A stretch of 64,000 bases of DNA from Mucilaginibacter sp. (GTDB taxonomy: Bacteria; Bacteroidota; Bacteroidia; Sphingobacteriales; Sphingobacteriaceae). The position numbers were made by a program, and so were the translations under genes. Under the pieces are notes generated by a model, which was given only the letters and a program-made list of their open reading frames with translations, made no database searches and was not told the DNA's origin. Location: assembly GCF_028288225.1 (NCBI RefSeq), contig NZ_JAQBOC010000094.1:62001-126000 (forward strand), in the 5' to 3' direction. Below are positions 8,499 through 16,646 of this stretch, one piece after another (the first letter of the stretch is position 1; the number at the start of each line of letters is the position of its first letter).

Positions 8499-9491
8499 TT
8501 GAAAAACATCAAATCTGCCTTCCTTCTATTGATTCCGCTTTGCTTCTTGAGCTTTACAAAAGCATCGGCAACAGAAATCAGTTATTTTAAATTTAATGAC
8601 ACAACCGCTAAGGCTTTAGATACTGCTTCATATGACTCATTAATGCACAAGTTGGCCAACGGTGACAAAAGATGGCCGGTAAAAACCAAAGCTTACCCTT
8701 TGCCAGGTGCAATTTTACCCTTTAACCGCATAGTTGCCTATTATGGCAATATGTATTCAAAAAATATGGGGATCCTGGGTCAATATGCGCCAAAAATCAT
8801 GCTTGCCAAATTAAAAGCCGAGGTAAAGAACTGGGAAAAAGCGGATACAAGCGCTCCCGTTATACCCGCTTTGCATTATATATGTGTTACTGCGCAAGCA
8901 GATGCCGGAAGAAACGGGCTGCACAACCTGCGCATGCCCTTTAAACAGATTGACAGCGTGATCAGCATGGCCAAGTCTATAAACGCACTGGTGTTTTTAG
9001 ATCTGCAGGTTGGCTTTAGTACCGTACAAAAAGAAGTTCCGTTGCTGGAGAAATATTTGATGATGCCTAATGTGCATTTAGGTATCGACCCGGAATTCTC
9101 TATGAAAGAAGGCAGTGTCCCCGGAAAACGCATAGGCACTTTTGATGCGGACGATATTAATTACACCACGCAATACCTGGCTTCGCTGGTTAAAAAATAT
9201 AACCTGCCGCCAAAAATATTTATTGTCCACCGCTTTACTAAAAAGATGGTGACAAATTATAAAAACATTAAGCTACGTCCTGAAATCCAGTTTGTAATGG
9301 ATATGGATGGCTGGGGCGGCCCGGATCTGAAAAAAGGCACTTATAAATACTTTATCCAGGGTGAGCCTGTGCAGTTCACCGGTTTTAAGCTGTTTTATAA
9401 AAACGATATCAAAAATGGCCCCAAACGCTTACTGACGCCTAAAGAAGTATTACAGTTGAAGCCCGCTCCTATTTATATACAATATCAATAA
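8499..9491 (+). CDS. Secreted conserved protein of unknown function
   Basis: The product has 330 residues with a clear signal peptide (MKNIKSAFLLLIPLCFLSFTKASA) and no lipobox. The start is TTG, since the next in-frame ATG (MHKLANG) would delete the signal. The mature part alternates strand and helix segments: an early PFNRIVAYYGN strand, ALVFLDLQVG, a strand ending GIDPEFSM, PPKIFIVHRF, and VMDMDGWGGPD, with acidic residues at strand ends. That pattern is reminiscent of a TIM-barrel glycosidase-like fold. I cannot assign a family or substrate. It is monocistronic, flanked by REP-like palindromes upstream and a strong hairpin downstream. Confidence 0.7.
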   Translation: MKNIKSAFLLLIPLCFLSFTKASATEISYFKFNDTTAKALDTASYDSLMHKLANGDKRWPVKTKAYPLPGAILPFNRIVAYYGNMYSKNMGILGQYAPKIMLAKLKAEVKNWEKADTSAPVIPALHYICVTAQADAGRNGLHNLRMPFKQIDSVISMAKSINALVFLDLQVGFSTVQKEVPLLEKYLMMPNVHLGIDPEFSMKEGSVPGKRIGTFDADDINYTTQYLASLVKKYNLPPKIFIVHRFTKKMVTNYKNIKLRPEIQFVMDMDGWGGPDLKKGTYKYFIQGEPVQFTGFKLFYKNDIKNGPKRLLTPKEVLQLKPAPIYIQYQ

Positions 9492-9497
9492 AGCAAA

Positions 9498-9553
9498 AAG
9501 CTGAAAGGTAAAAGCTTAAAGCTCCTTTGCTTTAAGCTTTTACCTTTCAGCTT
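9498..9553. terminator. Perfect 25-bp stem, bidirectional terminator
   Basis: The arms at 9498-9522 and 9529-9553 are fully complementary with a 6-base loop. The word AAGCTGAAAGGTAAA makes up each arm and is repeated in part just downstream. It lies between two convergent genes ending at 9491 and 9582, so it can stop transcription from both sides. Confidence 0.75.
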
Positions 9554-9581
9554 AATTTACCTTTCAGCTTTAACCTAATTC

Positions 9582-9872
9582 CTACAGCTTATTTATCGCA
9601 TCCTGTTCTTTCAGGGCTGCAATATTATTGCTATCACTAAATTGATCTGTTTGCGATGCAAAATCTGCTAATATACTTGCAATAGTATCAAGGTTATCTG
9701 ATACGCGCTGGTGCATATCGGGCAGGTCTTTTTCAAGTCTTTTATCAGCCAGTTCCATATTATCTACCTCAATTTTAGCAAGTTTTTGAATTATCGCCTG
9801 CTGACTGTTTTTTAAATCTTCCAGTTCATGGACAATCTTTTCCATTAACCCAAATTTCTTTAACTTATCCAT
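9582..9872 (-). CDS. Small coiled-coil protein, unknown function
   Basis: The product is a 96-residue charged protein without signal peptide or membrane segment. Heptad-like spacing of Leu/Ile/Val at about residues 10-70 (LEDLKNSQQAIIQKLAKIEVDNMELADKRLEK) suggests a coiled coil. No domain is recognised. Codon use looks like the neighbours, and a gene-like AT-rich upstream region is shared with the divergent TPR gene, 93 bases apart. It is probably a real gene of unknown function. Confidence 0.55.
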   Translation of the reverse strand: MDKLKKFGLMEKIVHELEDLKNSQQAIIQKLAKIEVDNMELADKRLEKDLPDMHQRVSDNLDTIASILADFASQTDQFSDSNNIAALKEQDAINKL

Positions 9873-9965
9873 AATGTTTTGGTTTTATTTATGCTGATAC
9901 AACACAATCTGAAATAAAATGTTTGAGAATTTGGATTTATGATTTATAACTAATAATTTAGTTAT

Positions 9966-11111
9966 ATGAAAAGCATTCTTGCATCCCTTCTATTTTTCTG
10001 CCTGTTTACAACCACATTTGCACAGCAACAATCAAAACCCGATGATGCCTTGCTGATGGACTATTATCAAAGTCAGCGGTATAATGAGGCAGTGGATTAC
10101 CTGAAAAAGAATTTTCCGGAGCCTGTAACCGACCTCAAAGTTTTATCCCGCCTTGCCTATGCATCGCAAATGGCAAATAAGCTTCCTGATGCAGAAGGTT
10201 ATTACCAGCGTGCTTATGATATGGATACTACCAACCAAAACATATTGTTCAACATGGCGGGCATAAATTTAAGGCGCGGTAATTTCCCAAAAGCAGAGCA
10301 ATATTATAAGCAGATAGCTTTACGCGATACAGGAAATTTTGCAGTATACAGCCAGTTAGGGTTGCTTGCAGAAAGAAAGAACGACACCATTGCCACCATC
10401 GGCTATTTTGAACATGCCAACAGGATCAATTCCAGCGATGCTGATGTAGCAAGCGAACTGGCAGATCTTTACACTGCCCTTAAAAATTTTGACAAGGCGC
10501 TGCAAGTGTTACACAAAGCGGCAGAAAGCGATCCGGATAATGTTATTATTTTGCTAAGCACCATGAAGTTAACCTACGCTGAAAAAAAATGGGCCGAAAC
10601 TGTTGATGTATGTAATAAGTTGATCCAAATGGGATCGGCAAGTGGGATGATAACTACCAAGCTTGGTATTTCTTATTATAATTTAAACAATTATGCCTGC
10701 GGAGCCGAAACTTTAGCCAGCCTGAAACCTAATGAACAAACAGAATATACCCTTTATTATGCAGCCTTATGCTATAAAGGGCTTAAAGACAATGTACAGG
10801 CTATTAATTTTTTAAATCAGGCTATTGCCCAGGGCATCTCGCCTAACATTGCTACCTATTATGGTGAAATTGCAGACAGGGATATAACTTTAAACAGGCA
10901 TAAAAAAGCAACCCTTGCCTATCAAAAAGCACTGCAGTTTAGCGGTAGCCCGATACTTTATTATTTACTGGCCAATTTGTATGATACAAAATTGAAGGAT
11001 AAAAGAAATGCCCGCATCTACTATAAAAAATTCCTGGCCTCAAAACCATCCGGGAAACAACAAGCCTATGTAGCTTTTGTAAAAAGCCGGGTGGAACAGC
11101 TTAAAAATTAA
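9966..11111 (+). CDS. Secreted or periplasmic TPR repeat protein
   Basis: The product has 381 residues with an N-terminal signal peptide (MKSILASLLFFCLFTTTFAQQ). The mature part is a chain of about eight to nine tetratricopeptide repeats, seen as recurring patterns such as A..YYQRAYDMDTTNQNILFNMAGI, AEQYYKQIALRDTGNFAVYSQLG and ATLAYQKALQFSGSPILYYLLANLY. TPR superhelices mediate protein-protein contacts in envelope complexes. No catalytic domain is attached. It is followed after 22 bases by a small unknown gene on the same strand, so the two may be co-transcribed. Confidence 0.85.
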   Translation: MKSILASLLFFCLFTTTFAQQQSKPDDALLMDYYQSQRYNEAVDYLKKNFPEPVTDLKVLSRLAYASQMANKLPDAEGYYQRAYDMDTTNQNILFNMAGINLRRGNFPKAEQYYKQIALRDTGNFAVYSQLGLLAERKNDTIATIGYFEHANRINSSDADVASELADLYTALKNFDKALQVLHKAAESDPDNVIILLSTMKLTYAEKKWAETVDVCNKLIQMGSASGMITTKLGISYYNLNNYACGAETLASLKPNEQTEYTLYYAALCYKGLKDNVQAINFLNQAIAQGISPNIATYYGEIADRDITLNRHKKATLAYQKALQFSGSPILYYLLANLYDTKLKDKRNARIYYKKFLASKPSGKQQAYVAFVKSRVEQLKN

Positions 11112-11133
11112 AATAAACGCTATTTTTATATTT

Positions 11134-11658
11134 ATGACAGTCAACCGCGATTTCGAACAAAGCATTCAGATATATTTTCAAGACTTAATTGAAGAATTTA
11201 ATCTTGAATTAATTAAACCATACGAAAACGCCGATACATTTTTGCTAAAAGGAGAAAAATGTGATATTGAATTTAGTTATGATCGCGGAGAGACCGGGTG
11301 TGCATTTATTCCAAAAACGAGCCAACAATTTAATCCAGGTTATCGAGTGGATTTTGTTTACAAATTCCTCTATCCATTTGGCGGATTTTCTGATATGGCA
11401 GAATCCACTTATGATCAAAAAAAACAGCTATCATGGTATGCTAGTATAATCCAAAATGATCTGAAGAATGTCTTAAAAGGCGACTTTAGCTGGTTAAACG
11501 ATTATATTACAAAAAAAGATATGCACGGGTATTTAACTGCATTAGCTTTATGTCTTGCTAGCAACCATCCCATTCATAAGAAATTTGTCGTTGGCGATCC
11601 GACGTGGATGGCAGATGCTGAAAAATATGCCATCGACAATAACTTCATTCATCTTTAA
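11134..11658 (+). CDS. Hypothetical cytosolic protein
   Basis: The product has 174 residues and no signal peptide or membrane segment, and I do not recognise a family. It is rich in aromatic and acidic residues (FSYDRGETGCAF, DFVYKFLYPFGGFSD) and seems globular alpha/beta. It starts with ATG 22 bases behind the TPR gene, so co-transcription is likely. Nothing in the neighbourhood suggests a toxin-immunity role or another function. Confidence 0.6.
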   Translation: MTVNRDFEQSIQIYFQDLIEEFNLELIKPYENADTFLLKGEKCDIEFSYDRGETGCAFIPKTSQQFNPGYRVDFVYKFLYPFGGFSDMAESTYDQKKQLSWYASIIQNDLKNVLKGDFSWLNDYITKKDMHGYLTALALCLASNHPIHKKFVVGDPTWMADAEKYAIDNNFIHL

Positions 11659-11696
11659 GTAATGCTATCGACTCTACAACGGTTATAGCGCCTAAG

Positions 11697-12281
11697 TTAA
11701 CGCTGCATCAACCTTGCAACGTATTTGCCGATAATATCAAATTCAAGGTTAACAACGGAACCAGCTTTTACCTGCTGTAAATTAGTATGTTCAAATGTAT
11801 AAGGTATAATAGCAACCGAAAAATTGTTATTATGAGAATTAACAACCGTAAGGCTTATCCCGTTTACACAAATGGAGCCTTTCTCAACAGTTACGTTACC
11901 CTGTTCGGTATCATATTCAAAGGTATATTCCCAGCTGCCGTCCAACTCTTTAAAATCTATACAGGTGGCTGTTTGATCAACGTGGCCCTGCACAATATGC
12001 CCGTCAAGCCGGGCATTCATTTGCATACAGCGTTCCAGGTTTACCAGGTCGCCGGTTTTTAGATGGCCCAGGCTGGTTTTATTTAAAGTTTCTTCAATAG
12101 CGGTAACCGTATGTTTGCCATCTGCTAACGCGATAACAGTTAAACACACCCCGTTATGCGCTACCGACTGATCGATCTTTAATTCAGCAGCTATTGACGA
12201 CTCAACAGTAATATGCAGGTTACCCTGCTCATGCCGCAGTTCACTTATTGTTCCTAAAGTTTCTATTATTCCTGTAAACAT
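11697..12281 (-). CDS. ribE: Riboflavin synthase alpha subunit
   Basis: This enzyme dismutates two 6,7-dimethyl-8-ribityllumazine molecules to riboflavin in the cytosol. The 194-residue product starts with the invariant MFTGIIE and has two homologous lumazine-binding barrels: the first with NGVCLTV near residue 47, the second with NGISLTVV near residue 145, followed by a C-terminal helix. The length is normal. The start is the ATG at 12279-12281: a longer frame reads through a CCCCCT/AGGGGG hairpin repeat and is not credible. No other rib genes are adjacent, and no FMN riboswitch is visible. Confidence 0.95.
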   Translation of the reverse strand: MFTGIIETLGTISELRHEQGNLHITVESSIAAELKIDQSVAHNGVCLTVIALADGKHTVTAIEETLNKTSLGHLKTGDLVNLERCMQMNARLDGHIVQGHVDQTATCIDFKELDGSWEYTFEYDTEQGNVTVEKGSICVNGISLTVVNSHNNNFSVAIIPYTFEHTNLQQVKAGSVVNLEFDIIGKYVARLMQR

Positions 12282-12290
12282 AAACAACGC

Positions 12291-12312
12291 CCCTAGCCCC
12301 CTAAAGGGGGAT
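12291..12312. repeat. CCCCTAGCCCCCTAAAGGGGGA palindromic repeat
   Basis: A C-run/G-run hairpin (CCCCCT 12297-12302, AGGGGG 12305-12310) followed by TTTTT lies just upstream of the ribE start. A degraded partner, CTTCAGGGGGCCTGGCC, is at 12377-12393. A similar CTCCCCCT...AGAAGGGGC block occurs at 38592-38620. Confidence 0.5.
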
Positions 12313-12394
12313 TTTTGAATTGCGCAAATGTAGTTAATTGAAGTGCTTTTTATGTCAGGCAAGTATGATATTACCACTTCAGGGGGCCTGGCCT

Positions 12395-12892
12395 TTATTT
12401 AAAATTACTGCTCAATTCTAATCGCTTATTCCTCAAATCAATCCCGCCTTCAATAACCGATTTTAGGTTGGCCATATAAAAAGTCCATCCTATCTGGCAT
12501 TGTACATATAGGTTTTTTGTTAGATCTGTTTCTTCAGGAATATTCTCCTGGGTAAGCTCAACTATTGAAACCCCGTTACGGTTGCATATATAAATGCTGA
12601 CAATGCTTCCCCCGGAAAAAGTAAATTTTAAAGAGTCGGTTCCATTTGCTTCCAATATCTGGCCTTTTTCAACTGCATCATCACCATAGCCATGCCAGTA
12701 CCAGTCATAGGTATCCTCTGTCATAATAAATTCATGGGGCTCTCTTGTGCGCCGGGGTATGGTATAAAAATTAGCTTTCCGCAAAAACCATTTTTCAATA
12801 CCTGCTGTAGTTGCCCAGGCTTCATACAGGCTCCTGATATCAGCATTATAATCTCCGGCTATTTTAAAGCTTGTCCATTTATTGTCAGTCAT
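12395..12892 (-). CDS. SRPBCC-fold (AHSA1-like) protein
   Basis: The product is a 165-residue cytosolic protein with the START-like SRPBCC fold. It has the typical opening, in which a strand is followed by a helix containing LYEAWATTAGIEKWFL, and a C-terminal long helix (GWTFYMANLKSVIEGGIDLR) that closes the hydrophobic cavity. This matches the activator-of-Hsp90-ATPase-1-like group common in Bacteroidota. Ligand and role are unknown. It reads toward ribE with a 113-base gap, which makes a shared transcript possible, though the gap holds repeats. Confidence 0.75.
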   Translation of the reverse strand: MTDNKWTSFKIAGDYNADIRSLYEAWATTAGIEKWFLRKANFYTIPRRTREPHEFIMTEDTYDWYWHGYGDDAVEKGQILEANGTDSLKFTFSGGSIVSIYICNRNGVSIVELTQENIPEETDLTKNLYVQCQIGWTFYMANLKSVIEGGIDLRNKRLELSSNFK

Positions 12893-12972
12893 ATTGGTAA
12901 TATAGCTTTTATAATTTCAAATTTAGCTATAATAGTTTTTGTGTTTGTTAACTTGCCAATAAATCTTAAAAA

Positions 12973-13425
12973 ATGTCACATCAAAGTGCCGGGATCCTTT
13001 TATACCGTAAAATAAATAATAACCTGCAGGTTTTCCTTGTTCATCCCGGCGGCCCCTTTTTTAAAAACAAAGACCTGGGCGCATGGTCGATCCCAAAAGG
13101 TGAGTTTTTGGATGATGAAGAATCACTTATAGCAGCCAAACGTGAGTTTGAGGAAGAAACCGGGCAGGCCATTGATGGTAATTTCATTTCCTTAAACCCG
13201 GTTAGGCTAAAAAGCGGTAAAAAAATTTATGCGTGGGCTGTTGAAGGTGATATTGATCATGAAACCATTTTTAGTAATTTATTTGAGATGGAATGGCCGC
13301 CAAGATCCGGCAAAAAACAATCATTTCCCGAAATTGACCGTGCCGGTTGGTTTGAGGCTGATGAAGCAAAGCTGAAGATAAATGCGGCGCAGGCGGCTTT
13401 TATTGAGGAATTGATTACTCTTTAA
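12973..13425 (+). CDS. Nudix hydrolase
   Basis: The product is a 150-residue Nudix enzyme that hydrolyses a nucleoside diphosphate linked to another group. The Nudix box is visible as GEFLDDEESLIAAKREFEEE followed by TGQ, matching G-x5-E-x7-RE-x-x-EE-x-G apart from Gln at the last hydrophobic position. The Glu residues of REFEEE bind the metal. The N-terminus SAGILLYR and the segment ARRSGKKQSFPEIDRAGWF-like near residue 115 resemble the Ap4A/ADP-ribose group, but the substrate cannot be set from sequence. It is divergent from the SRPBCC gene (80-base gap). Confidence 0.88.
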   Translation: MSHQSAGILLYRKINNNLQVFLVHPGGPFFKNKDLGAWSIPKGEFLDDEESLIAAKREFEEETGQAIDGNFISLNPVRLKSGKKIYAWAVEGDIDHETIFSNLFEMEWPPRSGKKQSFPEIDRAGWFEADEAKLKINAAQAAFIEELITL

Positions 13426-13426
13426 T

Positions 13427-13526
13427 CTCAAAAACTCTCTGTGCAACTTTGCGTATTTCTTTGTGAACTCTGCGGTAAAAAATAACCACAGAGATACCGA
13501 GCGGGCACAGAGGTCACTGAGATTTG
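13427..13526. repeat. Long palindromic repeat (CTCTGTG...CTCTGCGGT family), copy 1
   Basis: The left arm (13427-13476) reads CTCTCTGTGC, ACTTTGCG and AACTCTGCGGT, and the right arm (13484-13521) answers with AACCACAGAG and GCACAGAGG. It lies between the convergent Nudix and biotin carboxylase genes. Copies 2 and 3 are at 29999-30081 and 63216-63304. Confidence 0.65.
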
Positions 13527-13539
13527 GGAAAATGCCGGT

Positions 13540-15018
13540 TCAAACGATGCGCCTGTTCCTTACCCAATTAGAAAGCTCCCCATCTGCTACGTCAGCAATC
13601 TTTAAATGTTGCTCTCTTAATAATTTGTCCATCACCAAAGCAGCTATCTTTGCTTCATTATCATTATTATTTTGCAATCCAGGTGTAAAATATTTCTGTA
13701 CAAAATGTGTATCAAAGTTGCCCGATACAAAAGCCTCGTGCTGCATCACAAATTTTCCAAATCCTAAAGTGGTGGTTATGCCGGTTATACGGTATTCATC
13801 AATAGCCCGTACCATCCGCTCAATAGCCTCTGTTCTATCTTTACCATAAGTTATCAGCTTGGCTATCATTGGGTCGTAGTAGATCGGGATCTCCATTCCC
13901 TGCTCAAAGCCGTCATCAACCCTAACACCAGGGCCTTTTGGTGCAACATAAGTTTGCAGGGTGCCTATATCCGGTAAAAAATTATTGTCAGGGTCTTCTG
14001 CGTAAACCCGCAGCTCAATGGCATGTCCGTTAATTTTAAGGTCTTCCTGCCTAAAGCTAATGGCCTCGCCCCTTGCTATCCTGATCTGTTCTTTTACCAG
14101 GTCAACCCCGCTTATCAGTTCTGATACCGGGTGCTCAACCTGCAGGCGGGTATTCATCTCTAAAAAGTAGAAATTGAGCTGCTCATCCATTATAAACTCA
14201 ACCGTGCCTGCCCCGGTATAGTTAACAGACCGTGCCACATCCACCGCACATTTACCCATCTGCTCCCTTATCTCCGGCGTTAAGATAAACGAGGGCGCTT
14301 CTTCAATCACTTTTTGATGTCGGCGCTGTACAGAGCAATCCCGCTCAAACAGGTGCAGGATATTGCCGTGCGTATCGCCCAGTACCTGGATCTCGATATG
14401 CCTTGGCGATGAAACATATCGTTCAATAAATACAGAACCATCTCCAAAAGCAGAGGTAGCTTCAGATACAGCCAGCTGCATCTGTTCCTCAAAATCTGCA
14501 GCACTTTCAACTATCCTCATTCCTTTTCCACCGCCGCCTGCTGCTGCTTTTATCAATATGGGGAAACCTACCTCAATTGCCCGAAGCTTAGCTTCATTAA
14601 TGTCAGTAATGGCTTCTTCGGTGCCGGGTACCATTGGAATATTATATTTTAATGCGGCTGCCTTTGCAGAAAGCTTATTGCCCATTATTTCCATGGCTTC
14701 GGGCGATGGGCCTATCAGTATTAGTCCGGCTTCCCTCACCAGCCGGGCAAATGCCGCGTTTTCGCTTAAAAATCCATAACCGGGATGAATAGCTTCCGCA
14801 CCGGTTTTGCGGCAGGCATCAATTATTTTATCACCCACCAGGTAGGATTTGCTTGAAGGAGATTCGCCGATGTGCACCGCTTCATCAGCATAGCGTACGT
14901 GAAGCGCATTACGGTCGGCATCTGAATAAACAGCTACGGTTTTAATACCCATTTCGCGCGCAGAGCGCATTACTCTTAAAGCTATTTCGCCACGGTTGGC
15001 AATAAGGATTTTTTGCAT
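13540..15018 (-). CDS. accC: Biotin carboxylase subunit (acetyl/propionyl-CoA carboxylase type)
   Basis: This subunit carboxylates biotin on a carrier protein using ATP and bicarbonate. The 492-residue product begins MQKILIANRGEIALRV and shows the ATP-grasp glycine loop AGGGGKGM, the EEAPS segment and the EMNTRLQVEHPVSE active-site motif. It is about 45 residues longer than plain AccC (about 449), with a C-terminal stretch (NDNEAKIAALVMDKLLREQ) as in propionyl/methylcrotonyl-CoA carboxylase biotin carboxylases. No biotin carrier or transferase gene is adjacent. The ATG at 15016-15018 is preferred to a TTG four codons earlier. The family is certain; the acyl-CoA partner is an inference. Confidence 0.88.
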   Translation of the reverse strand: MQKILIANRGEIALRVMRSAREMGIKTVAVYSDADRNALHVRYADEAVHIGESPSSKSYLVGDKIIDACRKTGAEAIHPGYGFLSENAAFARLVREAGLILIGPSPEAMEIMGNKLSAKAAALKYNIPMVPGTEEAITDINEAKLRAIEVGFPILIKAAAGGGGKGMRIVESAADFEEQMQLAVSEATSAFGDGSVFIERYVSSPRHIEIQVLGDTHGNILHLFERDCSVQRRHQKVIEEAPSFILTPEIREQMGKCAVDVARSVNYTGAGTVEFIMDEQLNFYFLEMNTRLQVEHPVSELISGVDLVKEQIRIARGEAISFRQEDLKINGHAIELRVYAEDPDNNFLPDIGTLQTYVAPKGPGVRVDDGFEQGMEIPIYYDPMIAKLITYGKDRTEAIERMVRAIDEYRITGITTTLGFGKFVMQHEAFVSGNFDTHFVQKYFTPGLQNNNDNEAKIAALVMDKLLREQHLKIADVADGELSNWVRNRRIV

Positions 15019-15207
15019 AGACAATTTCAAAGTTAGAAGAATTGCCGGAAATTTTATGAGGTTATAAAATTAAGCCTTAGCTAAGTTTGCCTTAAAAAAG
15101 CAAGGTGCTAACCGATATTATAATAATTATAATAAACTTTAAATATTGCGTAACTTTTATGTTATAGGTTCCGTAAAAAACCATAATTATTTAGAAAACC
15201 CCTCTAT

Positions 15208-15405
15208 ATGAACATTTTAATTTTTTCAGTAAAAATACTTATGATCCTCGGCGTTATTTTAATTATCGGGGTATTATTTTTCGGGTATTTAAAACATTTA
15301 AAAAAGACCCGCTTTCCTAACTGGAAATTTCCTGACTACATCAGCGTTGGCTATGCCGAGTATTTATACAATAAATACGTAAAGAGAACTATCAAAAAAA
15401 GCTAA
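15208..15405 (+). CDS. Small single-pass membrane protein
   Basis: The product is 65 residues: a hydrophobic segment at residues 3-28 (ILIFSVKILMILGVILIIGVLFFGYL) followed by a basic cytosolic tail ending KRTIKKS. It has the composition of real small Bacteroidota membrane proteins but no recognisable family. Its stop codon overlaps the stop of the convergent GNAT gene by two bases. No clear ribosome binding site is visible, as is usual here. Confidence 0.5.
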   Translation: MNILIFSVKILMILGVILIIGVLFFGYLKHLKKTRFPNWKFPDYISVGYAEYLYNKYVKRTIKKS

Positions 15406-15920
15406 ACAGCTTTAGGAGTGTTACTCAAAATCAGCTCAAGGAACTTAAGATCAAGCCAGCGGCCAAACTTATACCCTACTTCTTTAAAATGAGCTACCTC
15501 CCCAAATCCAAACGAGCGGTGGAGATTAATACTAATTTCATTATCTGCACTTATGCCCGCCAGCAGTGCGTGAATATTCATTTGCCGCGCCCGCCCTATT
15601 AATGACTGCAGCATTATTTTACTAATTCCTTTTCCACGATACGAAGCCTCCACGTAAACCGATAGCTCAGCAGTATAACGATAGCAAGGCCATACCCTAA
15701 AATGCCCGAAGCTGCAAAAGCCTGCTATTTTATCATCTATTACAGCCACAAATACAGGGAAATAATTATTCACCCTGTCATGGTACCAGTCTTTCCGCAT
15801 TTGTAATGTGTGGGGCTGTTCGCTATATACTGCGGTGGTATTCAGGATAACATCATTATAAATATTAAGGATGGCTGGCAGATCATCTTCCTGTGCATCT
15901 CTAATTGTTATTTCATTCAT
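15402..15920 (-). CDS. GNAT N-acetyltransferase (phosphinothricin acetyltransferase-like)
   Basis: The product is a 172-residue acetyl-CoA-dependent N-acetyltransferase. Motif A, the acetyl-CoA pyrophosphate loop, is YRGKGISKIML, preceded by the strand ELSVYV. The N-terminus ITIRDAQEDDLPAILNIYNDVI and the phrase HRSFGFGEVAHFKEVGYKFGRWLDL are typical of the Pat/Bar subgroup. Members acetylate amino acid analogues such as phosphinothricin or methionine sulfoximine; the actual substrate is unknown. The ATG at 15918-15920 is chosen because a 7-codon longer frame adds only a hydrophobic tag. Confidence 0.87.
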   Translation of the reverse strand: MNEITIRDAQEDDLPAILNIYNDVILNTTAVYSEQPHTLQMRKDWYHDRVNNYFPVFVAVIDDKIAGFCSFGHFRVWPCYRYTAELSVYVEASYRGKGISKIMLQSLIGRARQMNIHALLAGISADNEISINLHRSFGFGEVAHFKEVGYKFGRWLDLKFLELILSNTPKAV

Positions 15921-15938
15921 AATTACTATAAAGCAAAA

Positions 15939-15966
15939 CACCCTTTAGCATAAATGCTAAAGGGTG
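15939..15966 (-). terminator. Rho-independent terminator of the cytochrome gene
   Basis: A perfect 12-bp stem (15939-15950 with 15955-15966) with loop TAAA follows the stop of the leftward cytochrome gene by 19 bases. On the minus strand it runs into TTTTGCTTTA. It also insulates the GNAT gene that starts at 15920. Confidence 0.8.
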
Positions 15967-15985
15967 CTTATTATATTTTTGTATT

Positions 15986-16480
15986 TTATTGTTTATGATC
16001 GCCTTGCGGAACTAGTGTTCCACCCGGAGCAGGTACACCCGGAGGGGGGCCACCCGGACCTTTTCTGCCTTCCGGAACAGTAACTTCAGGATGTGAAGTT
16101 CCCTTATGACAGGTGTTACAATTAACGCCGCTGGTCATCACCATTCCTAATGAATCCTTTTTAGCTTCAAAATATTTTTGGTTGATCTTGTTCATCATCT
16201 TATACATGTGGCGGGCCATTTCCTTTTCAGGCTTGGCATCGCTAGCGAAATCCATTTTCTTTTCTGCCTCATTACGTACGTGGCAAAAATTACAATGTAC
16301 GCCTAATGAATGCGCCCACTCATCCATTACCTTGTCCAATTGCTTGTCGGTAATGTGTTTAGGCAACACTTTAAGGTTTTTAAATTTATGTTCCTCCTCT
16401 GGCTTCATAGATGTTAGGGCAACTACTGCTATTACAGAAGACAAACAAAGCGTTACTAAGATTTTTTTGTTGATCAGCAT
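15986..16480 (-). CDS. Di-heme c-type cytochrome (reaction-centre cytochrome-like)
   Basis: The product is a 164-residue exported cytochrome. A signal/anchor (residues 5-24) is followed by two heme c attachment sites, CNFCH (63-67) and CNTCH (121-125). The spacing, with MYKMMNKIN between them offering a Met ligand, resembles the photosynthetic reaction centre cytochrome family, which in non-phototrophs occurs as small periplasmic cytochromes. The C-terminus is a Pro/Gly-rich tail (GPGGPPPGVPAPGG). It probably works as a periplasmic electron carrier. No oxidase partner is adjacent. Confidence 0.85.
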   Translation of the reverse strand: MLINKKILVTLCLSSVIAVVALTSMKPEEEHKFKNLKVLPKHITDKQLDKVMDEWAHSLGVHCNFCHVRNEAEKKMDFASDAKPEKEMARHMYKMMNKINQKYFEAKKDSLGMVMTSGVNCNTCHKGTSHPEVTVPEGRKGPGGPPPGVPAPGGTLVPQGDHKQ

Positions 16481-16606
16481 ATTGTCATGTTTAAGTCATC
16501 TAAGGTAAATTATTAATTTCAATGTTCCAACCGATACATGTTCAATCACAAATATTTTACTATTCAAAAAAATATTTGTTAAAAAGCGTTAAAACATTTG
16601 CTTTAT

Positions 16607-16642
16607 TACGAATTAATCGTAGATTTACGAAACAATCGTAAA
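16607..16642. promoter_or_regulatory. Two BlaI-like operator dyads
   Basis: Two inverted repeats lie in tandem before the BlaI-type gene: TACGA-N5-TCGTA at 16607-16621 and TTTACGA-N5-TCGTAAA at 16624-16642. The second ends four bases before the ATG at 16647. Arm sequence and location fit autorepression by the BlaI/MecI-type dimer encoded immediately downstream. Binding is inferred. Confidence 0.7.
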
Positions 16643-16646
16643 AAAG

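Noticed and set aside
14363..14779. 138-codon plus-strand frame inside the biotin carboxylase gene
   Set aside because: It is antisense to the ATP-grasp domain, with Ser/Ala/Pro-rich composition typical of shadow frames.
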